Positions 12,806-20,500 of a stretch of 21,569 bases of DNA are shown in pieces (positions within the stretch are counted from its first letter, which is position 1; each line of letters begins with the position of its first letter). Below the pieces are notes generated by a model. That model was given only the letters and a program-made list of their open reading frames with translations. It was not told the origin of the DNA and made no database searches. The DNA is from a virus: positions 1 to 21,569 of IMG/VR virus record IMGVR_UViG_3300027306_000017, one strand, 5' to 3'. Made by a program: the position numbers and the translations under genes.

Positions 12806-13155
12806 TTAGCCGAAAGACTTGAAAATAGAGTCAAGCCACCAATCTGGAAGATTCGGATCTTCGTATAGCTCGTAGAGCATGAGGTTTCCTTGACTTATGT
12901 CTTCCATCCACATAGCGATGGTGACTGACATCCATTTCTTGCCTTCTGCAAATCCATTCTTGTCACCGATGCGTGTTCCGAATGATTCATGATTGTAGAG
13001 ATCAAGCATGGCCCGATCCGAGAAGTCTAGAACATGACTCCAATGTCTACCGAAGTATCTATAGATTTCGAACTTCTTACGAGCTCTCTTTGAAATTCCT
13101 CCGATTGAGCGTCTCGGAACTCCGTTTGATTTCTTTACGCGTTTAGCTGGGACAT
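12806..13155 (-). CDS. Hypothetical late gene with apparent frameshift after the start codon
   Basis: An open frame without stops runs from 13156 to 12806 and encodes a plausible protein: a basic start (PAKRVKKSNGVPRRS), a helical middle (SKRARKKFEIYRYFGRHW) and an acidic, Trp-rich end (NLPDWWLDSIFKSF). Its first in-frame ATG is at 13009, without a Shine-Dalgarno. The only strong start nearby is ATG 13153-13155, 5 bases after GGGAGG, but that ATG is in another frame and hits TAA after six codons (MSQLNA). One extra base just after that ATG would join start and body. Options: a real frameshift mutation, a sequencing error at CCC, programmed -1 shifting, or use of the ATG at 13009 (67 residues). 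It lies 70 bases after the Sm-like gene. Family unknown. Confidence 0.55.
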
Positions 13156-13225
13156 GCTAACCTCCCTGGATATTAAGATTTGATAAAAATGCAACTGAGG
13201 CCGTTCTCGTTGAAGATAGAAGTAT

Positions 13226-13663
13226 TCAGTGAAGGACTCGATCCGAAGGAACATCATCATTAGACAGAACAGGATCAAGAGTCAGAGCTTCTGAGATCTC
13301 CATCATTGCTTCGCGATCTTTTGAGATTTCTTTGATCGTATCCCAGAAGTCTGTAAGATCGGATAGTCCAATTGTTTCAAGCGTTTTGATATATCTATCT
13401 CTCATAACAGGCTGAATAGACATCTTGATTGTTTGAATACTCTCTCTTTTGAACGGGAAGCATCTGTCATTCGTGAAAGGAATCAGAGGAGTGAGGATAG
13501 AATCTTTTTCAAACTGATATGGCATGATTAGAGCGACTCCATTCTCCATCGACACGACTATCGAGATGACAAGTTCGCCTGATATGAGCTTGACAATTCC
13601 AATATCTTCAAGGACAGACTCTGGCGAATCTAGATTTGAAAGGATCATCTTCATCGTGCTCAT
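13226..13663 (-). CDS. Sm-like small phage protein (putative)
   Basis: 145 residues. The first half (about 20-75) reads like an Sm/LSm-type beta barrel: IVKLISGELVISIVVSMENGVALIMPYQFE, then LTPLIPFTNDRCFPFKRESI. In many T4-like marine phages, small proteins start with a similar 'L-S/N-GE-x-I' segment and are annotated as Sm-like; I rely on that pattern only. The C-terminal half is acidic and helical (LTDFWDTIKEISKDREAMMEI). The ATG overlaps the uvsW stop (ATGA), so it is translated together with the helicase. It could be an RNA- or assembly-related adaptor. Confidence 0.6.
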   Translation of the reverse strand: MSTMKMILSNLDSPESVLEDIGIVKLISGELVISIVVSMENGVALIMPYQFEKDSILTPLIPFTNDRCFPFKRESIQTIKMSIQPVMRDRYIKTLETIGLSDLTDFWDTIKEISKDREAMMEISEALTLDPVLSNDDVPSDRVLH

Positions 13664-15174
13664 TTTACTTGAACCTCCACCATTTCAACATCAAACTTTT
13701 CTGATCTGTAAATCTTCATACGTTCCTGGAAGTGAGTCAAAAGAGTGTTAGTGTATTTCTTGTATCTCATGTCATCCACAAAGTCATAGAGTGTCATCAT
13801 CAACTTTCCGTTTGATTTTCTGATTCCACGACCAATTGATTGTAAGACTCTGATCATTGACTTAGACGGTCCAGCAAACACGACATTTTCAATGTTTGGA
13901 ATGTTGATACCTTGCTGACATGTCTGATACGTTGCGACGAGAATAATTCCAGGATTTGCAATTGCATACTTTCTGATTCTTTCTCTCTCGTCGGGGTCGA
14001 TTCCGCCATGAATCATGAAGACTTCTTTTCCGTATTTTTCCGCCTTTGAGTTGAGATAATCATATATCGGAATCAAATGAGCCTCAACTCTTGAGCATAG
14101 AATCAACGTAGTTCCGGTTGATGATAGACCGATTGAAGCGATCGCTCTTGTTCTGAAATGATGATTACAAATGAAGTCAATTTCACCAACATAGTCGAGT
14201 GATTTATTTGTCTTGCAGATCTCTTCAGGGTACTGCATGATCATAGATTTAATCAACAATCCTGAAAGATCTCCGGACTCGATCAGCTCAGCTGTTGTTA
14301 CGATTTTTTCAACAGGACCGAGATTTCCGATGATTGTGAGTTCGTTGACCTTTTCTTTGTCTACAGTTCCTGTCGTTCCGATCCGATAAGAGACATCAGT
14401 TGCCATCTGAAGAATTTTCTGTAGTTCGGTTCCTTTTGCTGTATGTGCTTCATCGACAATGATTGCATCATATGAGTTGATTACCGACACTCCATGAGTC
14501 TTCTTGATCATTTTCGAGATTGTTTGCCATGTTGAAATCAGAAGAGGTGGCTCAAAGTTTCTTTCTTGACCAGAATATAGAAGAGTTGCAATCTCATCAC
14601 AGTCAAATTGATTGATTGTTGAGTATTCGATGAAATCAGAAAGCATCTGTTTCGTCAAGGAAATTGAAGGCACGATCAAACAAACTCGAAGATCTTTAGC
14701 AAGCATCCATCTCATGATGATGTAGATCGTCAAAGATTTACCGGATCCGGTTGGCATTGAAAGACAGATTCTTCTTCGACTTAGAGCATGATGCACAGCA
14801 TCAATCTGATATTCTTTCGGTGTGATTGGATTTCCATTTCCATCAGATAGATTCAGACTATCTGCAAATTCTTGAACATCTTCTCTTGTGATTTCATCTG
14901 GATAAAAAGATGAGAATTGATTGCTCTCGACAAACTCAATTTCTGTTTGAGTAGAATCTGCGTAATGTGATAGAAGTTTAGTCAGGCCACCTGGAAGCAT
15001 GCATGTTTGCATGTTATACATCGAAATGTTTCCATCCCATAGTTTAGCTTTGTACTTTGGATGAAATCTATAGCCAGGAGCTTTGAATGTGAAGAAGTCT
15101 TTGATCTCTGCTTGAATATCTCTTTCTGCAAAGACTCTTACAAAAGATTCGTTATATCTTTCAACTCTAATCAT
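13660..15174 (-). CDS. uvsW: UvsW-type SF2 DNA/RNA helicase
   Basis: 504 residues, nearly identical in length to T4 UvsW (503). An N-terminal substrate-binding domain (1-110, with GYRFHPKYKAKLWDGNISMYN) matches the UvsW small domain. The helicase core has a Q motif (EYQIDAV, 121-127), Walker A PTGSGKSL (141-148), DEAH (241-244), motif III GTTGT (266-270), motif V ATYQTCQQGINIP (414-426) and motif VI QSIGRGIRKS (445-454). In T4, UvsW unwinds R-loops and branched DNA and drives the switch from origin- to recombination-dependent replication late in infection. A CTAAATA late-type motif 26 bases upstream fits late timing. Arginines are mostly AGA. The start ATG 15174 follows AAAGGAAG. Its stop overlaps the Sm-like gene. 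Confidence 0.95.
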   Translation of the reverse strand: MIRVERYNESFVRVFAERDIQAEIKDFFTFKAPGYRFHPKYKAKLWDGNISMYNMQTCMLPGGLTKLLSHYADSTQTEIEFVESNQFSSFYPDEITREDVQEFADSLNLSDGNGNPITPKEYQIDAVHHALSRRRICLSMPTGSGKSLTIYIIMRWMLAKDLRVCLIVPSISLTKQMLSDFIEYSTINQFDCDEIATLLYSGQERNFEPPLLISTWQTISKMIKKTHGVSVINSYDAIIVDEAHTAKGTELQKILQMATDVSYRIGTTGTVDKEKVNELTIIGNLGPVEKIVTTAELIESGDLSGLLIKSMIMQYPEEICKTNKSLDYVGEIDFICNHHFRTRAIASIGLSSTGTTLILCSRVEAHLIPIYDYLNSKAEKYGKEVFMIHGGIDPDERERIRKYAIANPGIILVATYQTCQQGINIPNIENVVFAGPSKSMIRVLQSIGRGIRKSNGKLMMTLYDFVDDMRYKKYTNTLLTHFQERMKIYRSEKFDVEMVEVQVK

Positions 15175-15199
15175 GATCTTCCTTTTTCTTATGACTTGC

Positions 15200-15206
15200 T
15201 ATTTAG
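15200..15206 (-). promoter_or_regulatory. Late-type promoter motif CTAAATA ahead of uvsW
   Basis: Minus strand CTAAATA in GCTATCTAAATAGC, itself a five-base inverted repeat. It resembles T4 (TATAAATA) and cyanophage late promoters, 26 bases before the uvsW ATG and just after a terminator. Confidence 0.5.
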
Positions 15207-15212
15207 ATAGCA

Positions 15213-15237
15213 GAAAAGAGGGCAGCACCCTCTTTTC
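15213..15237 (-). terminator. Rho-independent terminator after the Ig-like gene
   Basis: Ten-pair stem GAAAAGAGGG / CCCTCTTTTC with a five-base loop, lying 18 bases after the stop of the 170-residue virion gene. It separates the structural operon from uvsW. Confidence 0.82.
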
Positions 15238-15255
15238 GTTCACTGAGTGAATGTA

Positions 15256-15768
15256 TTAGACTGTAGTCTTAGTTCCAGCACCTTGAGCGATAGACAGCGA
15301 GACAACTCTATCGGCCGCTGCCGAAGCTGGGTCGTTGATTGTACCTCCAGATAGAGCGACAGTCTGAGCCCCGATTGATAGAGTCTGACCAGCAGCAGGG
15401 ACTGTGAAGTTGAAAGTCAGAACAGTGTTATTTGCACTGATTGACGCATATGTTGCAGTAACAGCACCAGATACCGATCCAGTAACAACGAGAGTTGGAT
15501 TTCCTGTGACAGCAACAGCTTCGTTGAAAGATACCTTGACTGTTCTAGTTGCACCGGCTGTATAAGTGCCAGTTCCAAATCTGACCTCTGTGATAGATGC
15601 AGTACCGAGTCGAGTACCGAGACCACGAATTGCAACTAGAACTTCTTCAACGCCACCTTTTTGCTTGATTGTCCATCCAGCTTCGGTTGCGTAAGTTCTT
15701 TCTTTTTGTTCATCGGTAAGCCAGTTCGGCTTGCTTTCGTTTGATGTAGATGTTCCCCATTGTGACAT
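15256..15768 (-). CDS. Virion protein with Ig-like domain
   Basis: 170 residues. The start MSQWGTSTSNESKPNWLTDEQ and the segment ATEAGWTIKQKGGVEEVLVAIRGL resemble structural proteins of T4-like marine phages. Residues about 75-165 form an Ig-like or Big-type beta domain (TVKVSFNEAVAVTGNPTLVV, AGQTLSIGAQTVALSGG) rich in Thr, Ser, Ala and Val. Such domains decorate phage heads or tails and bind cell-surface sugars. ATG 15768 follows AAGGAAA. It is the last gene of the structural operon; a terminator follows. Confidence 0.75.
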   Translation of the reverse strand: MSQWGTSTSNESKPNWLTDEQKERTYATEAGWTIKQKGGVEEVLVAIRGLGTRLGTASITEVRFGTGTYTAGATRTVKVSFNEAVAVTGNPTLVVTGSVSGAVTATYASISANNTVLTFNFTVPAAGQTLSIGAQTVALSGGTINDPASAAADRVVSLSIAQGAGTKTTV

Positions 15769-15804
15769 TCTTATTTCCTTCAGAGAAGATGATTGATTTT
15801 CTAC

Positions 15805-16839
15805 TTATTCTCCGTCACGATTTACATGAGCATGCCAGAGTCTTGTAATTGTAAAATTGTGGTTGACGTGATATTCTGGTTCTGGATGAACATGGATAAC
15901 ATGGCCTTTGTCCAGAACATATTCTTTTTCTTCATCGCCAACAACAGGATTCAGAGAATCATGTGAAATATAGAGTCCTCTTTGATGTCCAGCAGGGACT
16001 TTGATCTTTAGGACATCTTCAACTTCTTGATGGTCTCCAAATTTGATTTGACTATCGATGTTTGGCTTAGGATGTGTGAAGTTAGATGTAACTCTAGGGT
16101 CGACAGATGATGATGTAAATCCAGGAAAATGAACGGCTTTCGTGCTTGTCGATCCGTTCATGATTTCGTGCATATCTGTTCTCTTTCCAAGTCCAGTATA
16201 GACATAGAAATCTGACTGTGGCTTATGAGGAGCATTTCTAATTAGATCGCTGAATTCTTTGATTCTAGATCTAATAACATGCTCTGGGTCATAATGGATG
16301 AATTCATCCGCCTCGGCGTCAGATTTGAAATTTCCGAAATCTTTTCTTAGAAGATTGTTCATTCCTCTGTGAGTTTCTGCTTCTTGATTGCTATAGTAAT
16401 GAATGAGTTCGGCTGTGGATTCTAGATGGCCATTTCTATCCCAGTGTCTTGCATTCTTTCCTGCAATTTCAATGTGAGGAAGTTCATTGTCATAATTGTG
16501 AATTGGGAATGATTTCGGTTTTTTCTTTATGGATGCAATCGGAGAATAAGAATCGCCATGTCTTTGATGAGGATTTGATTGCATTTGATCATCTTGTCTA
16601 TAGAGATATCCGTTCTTTCCAGGATAGAATCCATGATTTGTTGCATGAATCAGTTCTGATCTAGAGAATACTTTCTGATGATTCTCGATTGGATCAAGAA
16701 TATCATCTGCACTCGGTTCGATTTTTTCTTCGTTCAATTTAGAAACTCGACCTTCCGATTTACCATCCAAAGCCTGTGGAAGAGACTCTTTCCAAATCCT
16801 CTTCCGCATCTCGATGTAAGCATTTTCGATCAGTTTCAT
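15805..16839 (-). CDS. ADP-ribosyltransferase, probably injected with the virion
   Basis: 344 residues. The C-terminal half (about 205-325) carries the R-S-E type ADP-ribosyltransferase layout: DFYVYTGLGKR (210-220) at motif 1, FPGFTSSSVDP (238-248) as the S-T-S motif, DVLKIKVPAGHQRGLYI (275-291), and the catalytic ExE as Glu304-Lys-Glu306 in DEEKEYVLDKGH. The usual motif 1 arginine (YRG) is replaced by Thr215, though Arg220 lies close by. The N-terminal half is basic and His/Asn-rich with no clear fold. It lies between small structural genes, as for virion-carried enzymes such as T4 Alt, which modify host proteins at the start of infection using NAD+. Start ATG 16839, two bases after the upstream gene; Shine-Dalgarno weak. 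Confidence 0.78.
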   Translation of the reverse strand: MKLIENAYIEMRKRIWKESLPQALDGKSEGRVSKLNEEKIEPSADDILDPIENHQKVFSRSELIHATNHGFYPGKNGYLYRQDDQMQSNPHQRHGDSYSPIASIKKKPKSFPIHNYDNELPHIEIAGKNARHWDRNGHLESTAELIHYYSNQEAETHRGMNNLLRKDFGNFKSDAEADEFIHYDPEHVIRSRIKEFSDLIRNAPHKPQSDFYVYTGLGKRTDMHEIMNGSTSTKAVHFPGFTSSSVDPRVTSNFTHPKPNIDSQIKFGDHQEVEDVLKIKVPAGHQRGLYISHDSLNPVVGDEEKEYVLDKGHVIHVHPEPEYHVNHNFTITRLWHAHVNRDGE

Positions 16840-16841
16840 GA

Positions 16842-17168
16842 TTAGTTGACGTCCTCAAGAACAGAAATCATTGCATTGATTGAGTTTGCGACACTCGCTT
16901 TGACTTTAACTACATCGCCGGCCATCAATACGATTTTTCTTCCTTTGATAGGTTCATCCGATAGAACAAGAGAGTCTGACTTCAGTTTCACATCTGCGGA
17001 AATCGACGCCACTGTCACAATTAGTTCATAGTCAACAACAGTTGCGGTCGTGTTGTTGATAGCAACATCCAGAACAAATGCTTTCTTCCCAGATGGAACT
17101 GTATAAAGAATTGATCCCGATGTCGTAGCATTTGCAATTGCTGCGCTTTTGAATTGATTCGATGCCAT
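16842..17168 (-). CDS. Small beta-rich virion protein
   Basis: 108 residues. The segment SILYTVPSGKKAFVLDVAINNTTA (19-42) is typical of small phage structural proteins with a jelly-roll or beta-sandwich fold. The rest alternates hydrophobic and polar residues and ends in NAMISVLEDVN. AAGG lies before ATG 17168. It is 9 bases from the gene upstream and 2 bases from the ADP-ribosyltransferase gene, so it is co-transcribed with the large DUF4815-like protein. It may be a neck, baseplate or capsid decoration part; which one is not readable. Confidence 0.75.
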   Translation of the reverse strand: MASNQFKSAAIANATTSGSILYTVPSGKKAFVLDVAINNTTATVVDYELIVTVASISADVKLKSDSLVLSDEPIKGRKIVLMAGDVVKVKASVANSINAMISVLEDVN

Positions 17169-17177
17169 ATGAATGCC

Positions 17178-17369
17178 TTATGAAAGTGCCAGAGACATAG
17201 CAATATCCATTCTCTGAAGTTCTTGAATTGTTGATTTGATATCTGAGATTTGAGTACCAGTCTCAGTAGAGATAATTCCAGTAATGTCTGCAAAATCTAG
17301 ACCTTGCGCGATCTGATTGATTTTTACTCTCCAGACTTCAAATGTATCGTTCGGCTCTACTCTAATCAT
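17178..17369 (-). CDS. Small structural protein, possible fibre adaptor
   Basis: 63 residues. The start IRVEPNDTFEVWRVKINQIAQ resembles the N-terminal part of phage fibre-attachment proteins ('F..W...tN.i'). The rest is helical (ISDIKSTIQELQRMDIAMSL). Its Shine-Dalgarno AAGAGG lies 7 bases before ATG 17369, three bases after the upstream stop. It is part of the structural operon; the exact role is unknown. Confidence 0.65.
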   Translation of the reverse strand: MIRVEPNDTFEVWRVKINQIAQGLDFADITGIISTETGTQISDIKSTIQELQRMDIAMSLALS

Positions 17370-17372
17370 TGG

Positions 17373-17597
17373 TTACCTCTTATCCAGTTTTTCTAGAATC
17401 AAAGAAAACATCGATTTAATGTCCCCTAGATCCTTTTCGATTTGATCAATTCTATTGATGACAGAATTATTTAATCTTCGACGCTCTATTGCAGCAGCAT
17501 ATGCAGCTTGATTGTCGTTGATTATTGCTCCTGTAACCGGATCTCGTTTGAGATCCGGTTGATCCTCAACTTGCTTGAATTGTTTCGTGTTTATCAT
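17373..17597 (-). CDS. Small coiled-coil structural protein
   Basis: 74 residues. A conserved-looking segment (LKRDPVTGAIINDNQAAYAAAIERRR) is followed by a heptad helix (VINRIDQIEKDLGDIKSMFSLILEKLDKR), likely oligomeric. The ATG overlaps the stop of the large virion gene (ATGA). Proteins with the 'RDP.TGAi.N.d..aY' start are common next to the same large protein in T4-like marine phages, as far as I recall. Confidence 0.7.
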   Translation of the reverse strand: MINTKQFKQVEDQPDLKRDPVTGAIINDNQAAYAAAIERRRLNNSVINRIDQIEKDLGDIKSMFSLILEKLDKR

Positions 17598-20500
17598 GTT
17601 GTTGCAATCATTCTAATCTGCCTGAATGTTGGAACTCGAGCAGAATCAATAGAATTCATCACAATTTTGATCTGAGCGCTATCAAAAGGAACAGAACTAG
17701 AAATCGTGTACTCCATGCCATCATATTGATCTCGAGATGTGTTGTAGTTAACGCCTCTAGAAGCAGTAGCTTTAGTCCAAGATCCGGCAAGCGAATTTCC
17801 GTTCGACGCAACTCTGTAATACAAATCGAATGATGCATTAGGAGCAATATTCACATCAAAATAAACTTTCAGTCCAATCGCAGCAGAACTAAGACGCAAA
17901 GGCTTCATGATATATTTTGCTTCAGAAGTTCCCGATTCTGAGATCTCTGAGAAATATCTATCAGATGTTGCAATAGTGATATTCTTTGTTTCAACTGTGA
18001 AAGCAGCTGGTGATGTAGTTACAGCAGTTCCGGTTGAATCAATAGAAGTCACAGTCACAGTCTTGTTATTTCCAGCAACCGCTCCTGTGATTCTGATCAC
18101 CTGTCCAATTTTCAAGAATGCAAGATCTCCGGTTGTACCAGCAGAGAACCCTGTAGCAGAGAAAGTTACAGAATTAACAGATCTAGATGTAACATCAAAT
18201 TCGGATACATTCATCTCTGTTTCCGTATTCTCGTTGATTCTATTTGAAACGCAAATCAAAGAGTAACGTGTCGTGTCAAGAACCGGACTCAAGAAGTTAG
18301 AATCACTTTGGAGTTGAGCAATCAACTCGACAGATTTCTTTCCGCTATTGAAAGATGTTTCATTTGCAGTATCTGCAATCATCAAAGTAGAATCAAAGAA
18401 ATTGTTTTCGTACGGAATCAATTCAATAGGAGATGATGGCATCGCATAAGATTTCGAGATTCCTCTAATGAAATGCTTGACTGATGTTCCTGCGAATTGA
18501 ATTTGTGATGCTACCAAGTTTGCAACATCTGCTTGGATAAATCTCGAAGCCCATGCCGATGTCGACATCTTAGAGAATCCAGTAGCTGTCGCAGCGACTC
18601 CAGAATCGAAGACTAGATGATCAGTATCTTTCCACAGAACAGTGAATGAAGCATTTAGAGTGCTGTTGGAGATTCCATTGATTGATTCCGGAATTCCAGC
18701 AAATCTAACAGACGATCCAACTTGAATTCCGTGATTTGGAATTCTGACTCGAACTTTTGATTGTCCAGACTTCGTATAGAACGCATTCTTCTCAATCTCA
18801 GTCATTGATAGTGCATCATTTGAAAACTTGATGTTAGCTGCGACAGAAGTATCAAACACACATCTATTGATTGTGAATTTGATGTCTTGCAATTGATCCG
18901 CACTCCATGTTGATGCATTCTGAGATTTGAAAATTGTTCCAAGATATGGCTGCTTAGCAATTCTTTGACCAGTGATAACATCATCTTGTCCAAGCTGAGA
19001 CACCCAGACTCGATAGTAAGGAGAATCAGAAGCAAGAACAAAACAATACTCAGTTCCGCCATCGAGATAGATAGGGAAGTTCATTTTGAATTTTGTTAGA
19101 CCAGCCCCGTTGCTAGACGCGTTGACTTTTGATGGCTTGAGAGTTACTCTAGATCCAGGAACTACGTTCGTTGTTGGAGATCCGTTCACCATTTCTCGGA
19201 TTTCAATCGATACCGGCAGAGATCTATCTTTCGAGTAGAAGTATACATCGATAGATTCAACAAAAATTCCGTTTCCATCTGGTGTTGCAAAAGACTGAGC
19301 AAGCGGATCGTAATATGTCGTAGACAATACATTGGATGTAGTGCTGACGATTTGACGATTTTCGCTCACAGTTTCTTTAGCAAATTCACCATTTCTAGTA
19401 GAAAGAATAGTTCTTTCTCTATTTTCTGTGAATCCGTTTGCCGAATAGATGCCAATTGCTTTAGTCGTGAAGTCTTTCCCGTTAGTTGCAGAATCCGAAA
19501 GAACAAAATTTCGATTTCCAGTTCTAAATCTGATCTTTTCATTCGATGGAATTTCAAAGACGCCGGCCAGCTCTCCGTACGAGTTCGTAATCATCGAAGG
19601 AGCTTCAATTGCCGACAACGTTGCCGATGCACCTGAAATTGTTCCGTAGATCGACTGACCTACAGTGAAAGAACCTCTGATGTTGACAACATGAATCTTA
19701 GAATCATCATCAATCACAACAACGCCAGTAGCGGTCGCGACTGCAATGTTTCCGTTCAGACCATTATGAACGACATCTCCGGTTGCAAACGCTGTAACTG
19801 CTGCATTTTGTTTTGCAGATGCTGTTCTTGCAGTCTGATTTGAATTAGCTCCAGCCGATGTCGTGTAATCGAAAGTTCCAACCTTATTTGTCAGAGTGAA
19901 TTTTGATGCGCCATTGACATATGCGTTTACAGAAACATCATCGAAAAATGCATTCATCTTCGTTTCTGGTTTCAGTCCAGATGCAAAGAAAGAAACGATT
20001 CTAGATCTCACGAATGGAATGATATCAACTGAGATGATTCTATCCGAAAGAACTTTCGTGTCGTAGACCGCCTTGACATAGCTTAGAACTCCAGATCTAG
20101 ATTGTCCCTGAACCACTGTCGTGATTGCAGTTTGCTCTGATCTATCACCTCTGTCAATGTCAACGATAGATGTCGAAACACCAGTCCATGCAGTTTGCCA
20201 TTGATTCCATACAGTTCCGAGTTCGGCTTTGTACTGATTGACAACTGCATTGAAATTACCTTCTTGGTTGATCACAATATCTGGTCTGTACTTTGACTCA
20301 TACCATTCATCTGAACTCGGATTCAATGCGACGTTTCCGATAAAATTCAGTTGAATATACGGAGTCACAGATTCGGTCGTCGTACCAAACGGCTGAGAAA
20401 TCAAAGCCGATGAAGTAAAAGGCAAAGTAGCAATTCCGTTGTTCAGTGCATATCCGGCAGCTTTTCTATCAGCATCAGATACGACAGTTTCAATAAAATT

